This document shows positions 1 to 7,733 of a stretch of 11,399 nt of DNA, one piece after another (within the stretch, counting starts at the first letter, position 1; the number at the start of each line of letters is the position of its first letter). This DNA comes from an uncultured Clostridium sp. (GTDB taxonomy: Bacteria > Bacillota > Clostridia > TANB77 > CAG-508), in NCBI GenBank assembly GCA_947057505.1, contig CAMSEM010000037.1, positions 1 to 11,399 on the forward strand. Reading direction: 5' to 3'. The notes under the pieces were generated by a model. That model made no database searches. It was not told the origin of the DNA and worked only from the letters and a program-made list of their open reading frames with translations. The position numbers were made by a program, and so were the translations under genes.

Positions 1-43
1 CTTTTCTTTCTATGCACCACTCTCCCCACCACTGTCAAGATGC
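1..43. other. Window-edge segment with anomalous composition, downstream of the plsY stop
   Basis: About half of these 43 bases are G or C, against roughly a third or less in the flanking DNA. PlsY homologues should continue coding here for about 50-60 more residues, but no PlsY-like sequence follows. Shifting the reading frame by one base just before this segment gives Ser-Leu-Gly, matching the expected next PlsY motif, and then similarity is lost. A contig-end artefact, a chimeric join or a genuine deletion would all look like this. Confidence 0.4.
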
Positions 44-484
44 CTAAGCTACCATTCTAGTTAATGCTATTAATAGCAAAGCAAATACTAAACAAATTAA
101 TCCTATTTGCCAGTTTGTCATTAAAAGTACACCTAATGCAGTAGCAATACCTTTTCCGCCTTTAAATTTAAAGAAAACTGGAAAAGCATGACCTACTATA
201 ACAAATATACCTGCTAATTGAACTAAAAGTGCGTTATCTAAATCTTTTACAATATTTCCTGCAATTAGTGCTATACCAATTGCTACAACACCTTTTAAAA
301 TATCACAAATCAAGGTAATTAGTGCTGCTTTTTTACCTACAGTCCTCAACATATTGGTAGTTCCTGCATTTCCACTACCTTTTTCTCTTACATCAAATCC
401 AGCCATTTTTTTACTAAGAATAACTGAAAAATTAACACTACCTATTAAATAGGCAATTATTGCAACTATGATATATGTTGCCAT
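44..484 (-). CDS. plsY: Glycerol-3-phosphate acyltransferase PlsY, C-terminally truncated by a probable frameshift
   Basis: PlsY is the integral-membrane enzyme that transfers an acyl group from acyl-phosphate to glycerol-3-phosphate, giving lysophosphatidate, the first step of phospholipid synthesis in most Firmicutes. Visible signatures are an N-terminal hydrophobic helix with AYLIGS near residue 11, the motif GSGNAGTTN at about 36-44, and GHAFPVFFKFKGGKG at about 98-112, separated by hydrophobic helices. I place the start at the ATG at 484, ten bases after an AAGGAG site; an in-frame TTG at 490 is only four bases from that site. The product is 146 residues, whereas the family is normally about 190-210. 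The frame stops at Met-Val-Ala-TAG exactly where the third motif (Ser-Leu-Gly-Ser) should begin, and a one-base shift restores Ser-Leu-Gly. The gene follows der by about 90 bases on the same strand, a common Firmicutes arrangement. Identity is secure; whether the truncation is real is not. Confidence 0.9.
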   Translation of the reverse strand: MATYIIVAIIAYLIGSVNFSVILSKKMAGFDVREKGSGNAGTTNMLRTVGKKAALITLICDILKGVVAIGIALIAGNIVKDLDNALLVQLAGIFVIVGHAFPVFFKFKGGKGIATALGVLLMTNWQIGLICLVFALLLIALTRMVA

Positions 485-573
485 ATTCAATCAACTCCTT
501 TTTACTTTTGTTTCAAATATGCTCTAATAGTAAAATAAGTATTTTCCTACTTAAAGATCTTCTTAGTAACATA

Positions 574-1899
574 TTATTCTTTTTCTTTTTTTTCTCTTAT
601 TATCATTCTAATTGGTGTTCCTGTTAGTCCAAATTCTTTTCTTATTTGGTTCATTAAGTACCTTTCATACGAAAAGTGGAACAATTCTTTATCATTTACA
701 AATACTACAAATGTTGGTGGTTTTGTAGTTGCTTGTGTCATATAAAATATTTTTAAGCGTTTTCCTTTGTCTGTTGGTGGTTGTACAATTGTTACTGCCT
801 CGCTTAGTACATCATTTAGTACAGAGGTAGAAACCCTTAGTGCATTTTGGCTTGCTACCATATTAATCATTTCATATAGCTTGTTAACTCTTTGACCTGT
901 TTTTGCTGATATAAATATAATTGGTGCATAAGATAAATAAGATAGTTTGTTATATACATCTTTTTTGTAGTTTTCCATAGTTTGATTATCTTTTTCTATT
1001 TCATCCCATTTATTTACTGCTATAATAACACCTTTTCCAGCTTCATGCGCTTCTCCTGCAATTTTAGCATCTTGGGCAGTTACCCCTTCATTTGCGTCTA
1101 ACATTAAAATACATACATCTGCTCTTTCTACTGCAAGCAAACTTCTTATTACACTATATTTTTCTAGGTTATCATTTACTTTGCTTTTTCTACGAATTCC
1201 TGCTGTATCTATAAATACATATTTTCCAAACTCGTTTTCAAATTCAGAGTCAATGGCATCTCTGGTAGTACCTGCTATGCTACTTACAATTACTCTATTT
1301 TCTCCTAAAATTTTATTAATTAATGAAGATTTGCCTACATTTGGCTTTCCTATCATTGCTACTTTAATTACTTCTTCCTCTTGTGTTTCTTCTTGTTGTG
1401 GTGGTAGCTCATTAAATATAGCATCTAATACATCACCAATACCTTTAGCATTTACTGCTGATACTGCATATGGTTCACCAACACCTAAGTTATAAAACTC
1501 GTATAGTTCATCTGGTGTTTTTCCAAATGTATCTGATTTATTACATACTAATATAATTGGCTTTTTAGATTTTTTTAGCATTAATGCAATTTCTTTATCT
1601 GCTGCAGTTATGCCTTGTTTAATATCTGTTAAAAATACAATAACATCTGCAAGTTCTATTGCCATATTTGCTTGTTCATGCATTTGAGATGTAATAATAT
1701 CTTCATGTTCTGGCTCAATACCACCTGTATCTATTAAAGTAAAATCTCTACCACGCCAATTGGTGTCTGCATATACTCTATCTCTTGTAACACCTGGTGT
1801 ATCTTCTACAATAGATATTCTTTTTCCTACAATATAATTGAAAAATGTAGATTTTCCTACATTTGGTCTTCCTATAATTGCTACTGTTGCTTTTGACAT
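574..1899 (-). CDS. der: Ribosome assembly GTPase Der (EngA)
   Basis: Der is a tandem-GTPase protein needed for late 50S subunit maturation. The 441-residue product has full family length. The first G domain shows GRPNVGKS at 10-17, DTPGVTRD at about 33-40, DTGG at 57-60 and NKSD at 120-123. The second shows GKPNVGKS at 184-191, DTAG at 231-234 and NKWD at 296-299. An acidic linker (QQEETQEEE) joins them, and a C-terminal KH-like domain occupies roughly 345-435. The frame appears intact. The start is the ATG at 1899, giving the canonical MSKATVAIIGRPNVGKS beginning. The strong Shine-Dalgarno site lies over 30 bases upstream with a hairpin between (separate entry). The gene lies between a dCMP deaminase gene and plsY, probably in one transcript. 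Confidence 0.97.
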   Translation of the reverse strand: MSKATVAIIGRPNVGKSTFFNYIVGKRISIVEDTPGVTRDRVYADTNWRGRDFTLIDTGGIEPEHEDIITSQMHEQANMAIELADVIVFLTDIKQGITAADKEIALMLKKSKKPIILVCNKSDTFGKTPDELYEFYNLGVGEPYAVSAVNAKGIGDVLDAIFNELPPQQEETQEEEVIKVAMIGKPNVGKSSLINKILGENRVIVSSIAGTTRDAIDSEFENEFGKYVFIDTAGIRRKSKVNDNLEKYSVIRSLLAVERADVCILMLDANEGVTAQDAKIAGEAHEAGKGVIIAVNKWDEIEKDNQTMENYKKDVYNKLSYLSYAPIIFISAKTGQRVNKLYEMINMVASQNALRVSTSVLNDVLSEAVTIVQPPTDKGKRLKIFYMTQATTKPPTFVVFVNDKELFHFSYERYLMNQIRKEFGLTGTPIRMIIREKKEKE

Positions 1900-1908
1900 T
1901 TTTCTTTT

Positions 1909-1940
1909 ATGTTAGATATTTTTCTAACATTGCCTCCCTT
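1909..1940 (-). promoter_or_regulatory. der leader: Shine-Dalgarno site separated from the start codon by a perfect 8-bp hairpin
   Basis: In minus-strand sense, an AAGGGAGG site (1933-1940) is followed by a hairpin with stem ATGTTAGA / TCTAACAT (1923-1930 with 1909-1916) and a six-base loop, then an A-rich stretch and the der ATG at 1899. Linear spacing from the site to the start is 33 bases, too far for normal initiation. Folding the hairpin would leave about 11 bases. The hairpin's first three bases are themselves an ATG that opens a seven-codon ORF ending in TAA before der. What is seen is the geometry; a control role is inferred. Confidence 0.55.
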
Positions 1941-1972
1941 CTTAATAAGTTATTTTTCCTTCTAATAAATCA

Positions 1973-2437
1973 TCATGTTCTATCCACTCTTGTACACCGA
2001 ATTTCTTGATATTCTTTGTCATTTATTCTAACAATAACTTTTTGTATTCCACTATTGATAATCATTTTTCTGCACATTTGGCAGCAACCTGAATCTTTTT
2101 CATATTCTCCTGTTTGCATACGATATTGTACTAGGTATAAAGTTGCTCCTAGCATATCTTTTCTTGCTCCACTAATTAAAGCATTTTGCTCAGCATGCAC
2201 ACTTCTGCAAGCATCATACCCTGCATGCCTTACATCTGGAAAATGTTTTTTCTTACAGCAATATCCTAAATCACTACAGTTTTCTCTTCCTCGCGGAGCT
2301 CCACTATAGCCTGTTGAAATAATTTCATCATTATTTACAATAACTGCACCCGACTTTTTTCTTAGGCATGTACTTCTATCTGCAACTGATTTTGCTATAT
2401 TTAGATAATAATTTGTTTTGTCAATTCTTGTTTCCAT
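1973..2437 (-). CDS. Deoxycytidylate (dCMP) deaminase, 3' end frameshifted
   Basis: This cytosolic zinc enzyme deaminates dCMP to dUMP, feeding thymidylate synthesis; it belongs to the ComEB/dCMP deaminase family. Zinc and catalytic residues are visible as HAEQNA (His81, Glu83) and GCCQMC (Cys119, Cys122). In this copy a Cys sits where the family usually has the Pro of PCxxC. The ATG at 2437 follows GGAGG by nine bases. The annotated frame ends after an uncharacteristic tail (RCTRVDRT) with TGA at 1973. Skipping one base near 1997-1999 gives GVQEWIEHDDLLEGKITY and a TAA at 1942-1944, which reads as a natural C-terminus and would place the stop just before the der ribosome binding site. A one-base insertion, real or from sequencing, is therefore likely. 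The gene follows the rpmF terminator and heads the der-plsY group. Confidence 0.9.
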   Translation of the reverse strand: METRIDKTNYYLNIAKSVADRSTCLRKKSGAVIVNNDEIISTGYSGAPRGRENCSDLGYCCKKKHFPDVRHAGYDACRSVHAEQNALISGARKDMLGATLYLVQYRMQTGEYEKDSGCCQMCRKMIINSGIQKVIVRINDKEYQEIRCTRVDRT

Positions 2438-2532
2438 ATGTATATTCCTCCACGCAAAAAGATTATTTAAAATATTACATACATTTTAATTTTACATGTT
2501 TTAGTTACTTCTTCTATATTCTACTATAACCA

Positions 2533-2563
2533 TAAAAAAATAGCAAGATAGAACTTGCTATTT
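2533..2563 (-). terminator. Intrinsic terminator of rpmF
   Basis: Ten perfect base pairs, AAATAGCAAG with CTTGCTATTT (2554-2563 and 2538-2547), enclose a six-base loop. On the minus strand the stem runs into a T tract (2534-2541). It begins eight bases after the rpmF stop, so rpmF appears to be transcribed alone. Confidence 0.85.
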
Positions 2564-2570
2564 CATATTT

Positions 2571-2756
2571 TTAATTTTCAGCTTTTTGAGCTACTACTTC
2601 TTTTCCATCATAGTATCCACAATTTGGGCATACTCTATGTTGCATTACTTTTTCATGACAATGTGAACAATCTACTAAATTTTGATTTTCTAGTTTCCAT
2701 GTTGATCTTTTTAAGTGTGTTCTTGCTTTTGACCATCTTCTTTTTGGTTGTGCCAT
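2571..2756 (-). CDS. rpmF: 50S ribosomal protein L32, zinc-ribbon form
   Basis: This is a small component of the large ribosomal subunit. The 61 residues match the family throughout: MAQPKRRWSKARTH at the N-terminus, a basic region, then a zinc ribbon with Cys30-x2-Cys33 and Cys43-x2-Cys46, and HRVCPNCGYYDGKEV near the end. The cysteine-containing paralogue is the zinc-dependent version; organisms with a second, zinc-free L32 exist, but none is seen here. The ATG at 2756 follows GGGGAGGG by eight bases. The gene is bounded by its own promoter and terminator. The DUF177 (YceD-like) gene that often precedes rpmF in Firmicutes is absent here; a long inverted repeat and ppdK lie upstream instead. 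Confidence 0.98.
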   Translation of the reverse strand: MAQPKRRWSKARTHLKRSTWKLENQNLVDCSHCHEKVMQHRVCPNCGYYDGKEVVAQKAEN

Positions 2757-2832
2757 TTGTAATTCCCTCCCCTTGACTGTCTTTATCTTTAATTTATCTA
2801 TATTTTTTGTTAACTAAAATTGATACTATAAA

Positions 2833-2861
2833 ATTATACTAGTTTTCATTTGCTTTGTCAA
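2833..2861 (-). promoter_or_regulatory. Consensus sigma-A promoter of rpmF
   Basis: On the minus strand a perfect TTGACA (2856-2861) is 17 bases from a perfect TATAAT (2833-2838). Transcription would start near 2826, giving an untranslated leader of about 70 bases before the rpmF ribosome binding site. Confidence 0.85.
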
Positions 2862-2893
2862 CACTTTTGCAAAAAAATGTGTTTCTACCTCAG

Positions 2894-3086
2894 GTAATTA
2901 TTTAGTAGTTTTATCAAAATCTATAGTTTCTATTAGTTTTTAAGCGAATTGAGGTGGGAACCAGCGAGTTAGAAACCGTTAGCAAAATGCTGAGATACAA
3001 TTTGCGTTACGGTTTCTTGCGTAGCTGGGGTGAGCGAAAAACTAATAGAAACTACAAGATTTGTCTTAAAAAGACTGAATAATTAC
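2894..3086. repeat. Long nested inverted repeat between ppdK and rpmF (about 193 bp)
   Basis: The outer arms begin with a perfect 9-bp GTAATTATT (2894-2902) opposite AATAATTAC (3078-3086). They continue through a mismatched stretch into a perfect AGTTTCTATTAGTTTTT (about 2925-2941) opposite its complement at about 3036-3052. The inner region folds again: GAAACCGT (about 2972-2979) opposite ACGGTTTC (about 3009-3016), flanked by GCAAA and TTTGC, closing a short loop around 2988-2999. It starts two bases after the ppdK stop codon and has no coding content on either strand. It could act as a 3' stem of ppdK mRNA or be a MITE- or REP-like element. No clear target-site duplication is visible. Confidence 0.7.
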
Positions 3087-3088
3087 TT

Positions 3089-5713
3089 CTATCTAGGATT
3101 TTTAATAGCCGCTTGTGCCGCTGCTAAACGTGCAATTGGAACTCTAAATGGTGAACAAGATACATAGGTTAAGCCAATGTTATGGCAGAATTCTACTGTT
3201 GGTGGGTTTCCACCATGTTCTCCACAAATTCCTAATTGAATATTTGGTCTTGTTTGTTTTCCTAAATCTACTGCAATTTTTACTAATTTTCCTACACCCG
3301 TTTGGTCTAGCTTAGCAAATGGGTCTGATTCATAAATTTTCTTATCATAATAGGCACCTAAAAATTTACCTGCATCATCACGGCTAAATCCAAATGTTAA
3401 TTGTGTTAAGTCATTGGTACCAAATGAGAAAAATTCGGCTTCTTTTGCAATTTCATCTGCAGTTAGTGCAGCTCTTGGTATTTCAATCATGGTTCCCACT
3501 TCATATTTTAAAGTAACTCCTGCTTTTTGTATTTCTTCTTCAGCTGCTTTTACAATAATATCTTTTACATATTTTAGTTCTTTAATTTCTCCAACTAATG
3601 GAATCATAATTTCTGGAACTACATTCATTCCTTCTTTGTTTACATTAATAGCAGCTTGAATAATTGCTCTTGTTTGCATAGCACCTATTTCTGGATAAGT
3701 AACATCTAGTCTACAACCTCTATGTCCCATCATTGGGTTAAATTCATGTAAGCTTTCTACTACATTTTTAAGTTCTTCATAATTCATACCCATTTCTTGC
3801 GCTAAATTTTGTATTTCTTCGTCTGTATGTGGTAAAAATTCATGTAGTGGTGGGTCTAGTAAACGAATTGTTACTGGGTAGCCTTTCATTGCTCTAAATA
3901 GTCCTTCAAAGTCTCCTCTTTGCATTGGAAGAATTTTTTCTAATGCTTTTTCTCTTTGCTCTACTGTGTTAGATACTATCATTTCGCGAATAGCAGCAAT
4001 TCTTTCTGGTGCAAAAAACATATGCTCTGTACGACATAATCCAATACCTTGTGCGCCAAAGTTGTAGGCTGTTTGAGCATCTTTGGGTGTATCTGCATTT
4101 GTTCGTACTTCCATTTGTCTACGTGCATCTGCCCATCCCATTAATTTTGCAAAATCTCCTGATACAGTTGCATCAACAGTATCTATTCTTTCTCCGTAAA
4201 CATTTCCTGTAGAGCCATCTAAGGAAATATAATCTCCTTCGTGATAAGTGTTACCAATAGAATCGGTAAATGTTTTTTCTTCTTCATTTACTGTAATTTC
4301 TCCACAACCTGCAACACAACATGTTCCCATTCCTCTTGCTACTACTGCAGCATGTGATGTCATTCCACCTCTTACGGTTAAAACACCATGGCATACATTC
4401 ATACCATCTATATCTTCTGGAGATGTTTCAAGTCTTACTAAAATTAAGTCTTTTTCTCCTTGTTCATGCATTTGTACTGCTCTTTCTGCGGTAAATACTA
4501 CTTTACCTGTTGCAGCTCCTGGAGATGCTGCTAAACCTTTTGCAACTAGCTTTGCTTCTTTTAACTTTTCTTGGTCAAAATTTGGATGTAATAATTGGTC
4601 TAATTGGTTTGGTTCTACTCTTAAAATAGCCTCTTCTTGTGTAATCATGCCTTCTTCTACTAAGTCAACTGCAATTTTAAGTGCTGCTGTTGCTGTTCTT
4701 TTACCATTTCTTGTTTGTAAGAAAAATAGTTTTCCTTTTTCAATGGTAAATTCCATATCTTGCATATCTTTGTAATGCTTTTCTAGTTCATCTGCATATT
4801 TTACAAAATCATCATATGCTTTTTTATTAGTTTGTTCCAAAGTTGCAATTGGTTGTGGAGTTCTAATACCTGCAACAACGTCTTCTCCTTGTGCATTCAT
4901 TAAATATTCACCAAATAGTTTGTTTTCACCAGTAGCTGGGTTACGTGTAAATGCAACACCTGTACCACAGTCTTCTCCCATGTTTCCAAAAACCATTTCT
5001 TGCACATTAACTGCTGTTCCCCAACTTCCTGGAATATCGTTTAATCTTCTATAAGTAATAGCTCTTGGGTTATTCCATGAACGAAATACTGCTTTAACAG
5101 CTTCTTTTAATTGTTCTGTTGGATTAGATGGGAAGTCGCTTCCTTTTTCATTTTTGTAAATTGCTTTAAAAGTTGTAACTAACTCTTTTAAATCTTCTGC
5201 TGTTAATTCTGTATCTAATTTTACACCTTTTTTTGCTTTCATTTCATCAATTGCTTTTTCAAATAGTGGTTTTGGTATTTCCATTACCACATCACTAAAC
5301 ATTTGAATAAACCTTCTGTAACTATCATAAGCAAATCTTTCATTTTTAGTAGCTAAGCTTTCTACTACTTCTTCTGTTAAACCTAAGTTAAGTATAGTAT
5401 CCATCATTCCTGGCATAGATGCTCTTGCACCTGAACGTACAGATACTAATAATGGATTTTCTTTATCTCCAAATTTTTTACCAGAAATTTCTTCTAATTT
5501 AGATAATGCTTCAAAAATTTGATCTTCTATTTCTTTTGAAATTGTTTCTCCATCTTCATAATATTTTATGCAAGCTTGTGTTGTTACTGTAAAACCTTGT
5601 GGAATTGGTAATCCTAGGTTTGTCATTTCTGCTAAATTTGCTCCCTTTCCACCTAGTAATTCTCTCATACTAGCATTTCCTTCTTTAAATAAGTAAACAT
5701 ATTTTTCACTCAT
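3089..5713 (-). CDS. ppdK: Pyruvate, phosphate dikinase
   Basis: This soluble enzyme interconverts pyruvate, ATP and phosphate with phosphoenolpyruvate, AMP and pyrophosphate, and in anaerobic Firmicutes it links glycolysis to pyrophosphate metabolism. The 874-residue length is typical. The N-terminal ATP-grasp domain starts with LLGGKGANLAEM (19-30) and contains SVRSGARASMPGMMDT (91-106). The swivelling phosphohistidine domain has GGMTSHAAVVARGMG with catalytic His454. The C-terminal PEP/pyruvate barrel has GLCRTEHMFF (558-567), GHRGCRLD (663-670), SFGTNDLTQ (763-771) and GICGEHGG with catalytic Cys830. The ATG at 5713 follows GGAGG by seven bases. No frame disruption is seen. It is transcribed in the same direction as the upstream flippase gene, with a candidate promoter between. 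The stop is TAG, immediately followed by the long inverted repeat. Confidence 0.98.
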   Translation of the reverse strand: MSEKYVYLFKEGNASMRELLGGKGANLAEMTNLGLPIPQGFTVTTQACIKYYEDGETISKEIEDQIFEALSKLEEISGKKFGDKENPLLVSVRSGARASMPGMMDTILNLGLTEEVVESLATKNERFAYDSYRRFIQMFSDVVMEIPKPLFEKAIDEMKAKKGVKLDTELTAEDLKELVTTFKAIYKNEKGSDFPSNPTEQLKEAVKAVFRSWNNPRAITYRRLNDIPGSWGTAVNVQEMVFGNMGEDCGTGVAFTRNPATGENKLFGEYLMNAQGEDVVAGIRTPQPIATLEQTNKKAYDDFVKYADELEKHYKDMQDMEFTIEKGKLFFLQTRNGKRTATAALKIAVDLVEEGMITQEEAILRVEPNQLDQLLHPNFDQEKLKEAKLVAKGLAASPGAATGKVVFTAERAVQMHEQGEKDLILVRLETSPEDIDGMNVCHGVLTVRGGMTSHAAVVARGMGTCCVAGCGEITVNEEEKTFTDSIGNTYHEGDYISLDGSTGNVYGERIDTVDATVSGDFAKLMGWADARRQMEVRTNADTPKDAQTAYNFGAQGIGLCRTEHMFFAPERIAAIREMIVSNTVEQREKALEKILPMQRGDFEGLFRAMKGYPVTIRLLDPPLHEFLPHTDEEIQNLAQEMGMNYEELKNVVESLHEFNPMMGHRGCRLDVTYPEIGAMQTRAIIQAAINVNKEGMNVVPEIMIPLVGEIKELKYVKDIIVKAAEEEIQKAGVTLKYEVGTMIEIPRAALTADEIAKEAEFFSFGTNDLTQLTFGFSRDDAGKFLGAYYDKKIYESDPFAKLDQTGVGKLVKIAVDLGKQTRPNIQLGICGEHGGNPPTVEFCHNIGLTYVSCSPFRVPIARLAAAQAAIKNPR

Positions 5714-5783
5714 AAAAAGTCCTCCTTCATTATTGTTATATTTTCGTTTGTATTAACTACATTTTTCTTTTATAGCTTTTCCT

Positions 5784-5812
5784 ATTATATATATAATATA
5801 CAGAAAAGTAAA
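5784..5812 (-). promoter_or_regulatory. Candidate promoter of ppdK
   Basis: On the minus strand TTTACT (5807-5812; four of six consensus bases) is 17 bases from TATAAT (5784-5789). The -10 lies in a run of alternating A and T (about 5784-5797) that is self-complementary, so several registers are possible. It is upstream of the ppdK ATG by about 70 bases and downstream of the flippase stop. Confidence 0.45.
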
Positions 5813-5831
5813 GTTAAATGTTTTTATTTTT

Positions 5832-7562
5832 CTACTTCATATGTTTTGGCTTATGATGTTTTGTATTGGCATGTTTCGGTGTGTCTTCTATTCTTACCTC
5901 TACTTGCTCTGCTGGTTCTTTATATATTCCTAATTTTAATAAAATAGCATATATTTTAGTTCCAAATGGAATCATTAAAATATCTTCTTTGGTTAAAATT
6001 TTTAATACAAAAATAGTAATTACATAAATGATTGCACCTAATATAATGGATATCATCGTGCTAATAGCAGGTGAAATTATCATATTTAGCCCGTGGTTAA
6101 TAAAGTACGTACATACTCCCATAATGGCTGCTGCAATTACTGGTGCTAATACCATTCTTCCTATTCTAAGTTTTAGTTTGATATGCCTTGTTAAAGTAAT
6201 AAAAGTAATGAAAAAAGCAATAATTTGGCATACTGTTGAGCTAATAGCTGCCCCCATAATTTCAATATTAGGGTTACTAATTAAAATAATGTTTAATACA
6301 AATTTAACAACTGCTCCAATGGCTAACGCAATTGCTGGCACATAAGTTTTGTTTAGTCCATATAATCCACCATTAATAGTTTGATTTAATGCAATAAATA
6401 TCATTGGAATAGAAAACATTGCTAGTAACTCTGCTCCGTCATTTGCAGATGGATAAATTAAGTTTAATATTGGTTGAGAAAGTGCCATAAATCCTGCTGC
6501 ACATGGCAAAACAATTAAAAGTGATGCAAATATAGAAAATGTCATTCTTTTAGATACTGTTTGATAATCTTTTTTTGCAAGTGCTCCTGAAACAGCAGGT
6601 ACTAATGCTGTTGAAAATGCTACATTAATTGCAATTGGTAAATTTACTAATGTATCTATTTTAGATAAAATTCCTGTTTTGCTCATTGCAAAAGCTTCTA
6701 ACTGTTCTTTTATTGGATATAGCCCTGCAAATGCTGTTTGAATACATCTACTTACTGTAGCACTATCAATTAATGGGTTAATTACTGAAATGATAGAGCT
6801 AATTGTAACTGGAACAAATATAATTAGTATCTTTTTTAATAATGTTCTTGAGCTTAAATTATCTTCTGGAGATTTTTGTTTTCTATCTACTTTTAAACGT
6901 TTCTTCTTATAATAAGCAATTAAATAAATAAAAGTTAGTACAATAGCAAGTGTGGTAGATAGGTTACCTCCTGCTGCCATAATATATGGTTCTTTTCCGA
7001 TTAAAGCATATACAAATGTAATAGATAATACACAGTTTAAAAATTGTTCAATAATTTGAGAATAGCTTCCTGGCTTCATATCATTGCAACCTGCAAAATA
7101 CCCTCTAAATGTGGCAGATGCTGCTACAAATACAATTGCTGGTGCTAATACCTGCATAACATATTTTGTGTCTGGCACATTAAATATAACTGTTGCAATA
7201 TATTCTGCGCCAAAGAATAGTCCAAATGATAATATGGTTCCTACTCCTACAAAAAACGTCATACAAACTTTGAAAATTCTTTGTGCTCCTTTATCATCTC
7301 CAATTGCTACTCTTTCTGATACTAATTTTGAAATAACACTTGGTATTCCAATAGAAGATAATGCCAGTAGTATTGCATAAATTTGATAACCTGCTGAATA
7401 GTAGCCTAAACCTGTATCTCCAAATCCATCAAAATTAGTAATAACAAATTTATATATTAAGCCTAATACTTTTACCATAATTTGAGCAAACATCACAATT
7501 AAAACATTTTTCATAAATGATGGTGCTTTTGATTGTTTGCTTGTTTTTTCTTCTTGTTCCAA
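5832..7562 (-). CDS. MurJ/SpoVB-like MOP-superfamily flippase (YtgP family)
   Basis: Polytopic membrane proteins of this family (YtgP/MurJ, SpoVB and polysaccharide flippases) move undecaprenyl-linked precursors across the cytoplasmic membrane for cell-wall or polysaccharide assembly. The 576 residues open with a short charged cytosolic segment, then about 14 hydrophobic helices starting near residue 17. LGYYSAGYQIYAILLALSSIGIP, around residues 52-75, is typical of the YtgP/SpoVB branch. A charged, His- and Lys-rich tail of roughly 30 residues ends the protein. The start is TTG at 7562, six bases after AAAGGAG; the next Met is residue 17, inside the first helix region, so TTG is preferred. 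Whether it is the lipid II flippase or a sporulation paralogue cannot be decided from this window. Its promoter is back to back with that of the plus-strand short-ORF unit. Confidence 0.88.
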   Translation of the reverse strand: MEQEEKTSKQSKAPSFMKNVLIVMFAQIMVKVLGLIYKFVITNFDGFGDTGLGYYSAGYQIYAILLALSSIGIPSVISKLVSERVAIGDDKGAQRIFKVCMTFFVGVGTILSFGLFFGAEYIATVIFNVPDTKYVMQVLAPAIVFVAASATFRGYFAGCNDMKPGSYSQIIEQFLNCVLSITFVYALIGKEPYIMAAGGNLSTTLAIVLTFIYLIAYYKKKRLKVDRKQKSPEDNLSSRTLLKKILIIFVPVTISSIISVINPLIDSATVSRCIQTAFAGLYPIKEQLEAFAMSKTGILSKIDTLVNLPIAINVAFSTALVPAVSGALAKKDYQTVSKRMTFSIFASLLIVLPCAAGFMALSQPILNLIYPSANDGAELLAMFSIPMIFIALNQTINGGLYGLNKTYVPAIALAIGAVVKFVLNIILISNPNIEIMGAAISSTVCQIIAFFITFITLTRHIKLKLRIGRMVLAPVIAAAIMGVCTYFINHGLNMIISPAISTMISIILGAIIYVITIFVLKILTKEDILMIPFGTKIYAILLKLGIYKEPAEQVEVRIEDTPKHANTKHHKPKHMK

Positions 7563-7598
7563 GGTTTTCTCCTTTCACTTTTTACTTGTTTTGATATG

Positions 7599-7628
7599 AT
7601 TATATACTAATTTTTAATTTGAATGCAA
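7599..7628 (-). promoter_or_regulatory. Candidate promoter of the flippase gene
   Basis: On the minus strand there is a TATAAT at 7599-7604 and, 18 bases upstream, a poor -35 TTGCAT (7623-7628). It lies about 20 bases from the -35 of the divergent short-ORF promoter, so the two could influence each other. Confidence 0.4.
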
Positions 7629-7646
7629 GTTTTTTTGAAAAAAGTA

Positions 7647-7675
7647 TTGACATTTACATAACAACATGCTATAAT
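7647..7675 (+). promoter_or_regulatory. Perfect consensus promoter of the short-ORF transcript
   Basis: TTGACA (7647-7652) and TATAAT (7670-7675) are separated by exactly 17 bases, and A/T-rich tracts lie just upstream (7631-7643). Transcription should start near 7682. This is the only strong plus-strand promoter I found in the window, and it has no long ORF downstream. Confidence 0.88.
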
Positions 7676-7733
7676 TAAAAATGTACTGAGCAAAGACTCA
7701 TCAAATAAAAACTTTAAAAGGAGGTCGTAACAA

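Noticed and set aside
2555..2776. Plus-strand hydrophobic ORF of 73 codons
   Set aside because: It lies entirely opposite rpmF and its leader, and its hydrophobicity comes from complementing a Lys/Arg-rich gene.
3414..4775. Plus-strand open frames of 67-175 codons opposite ppdK
   Set aside because: They mirror the ppdK coding frame, lack ribosome binding sites and resemble no family; the same holds for plus-strand frames opposite der, the flippase gene and glyS.
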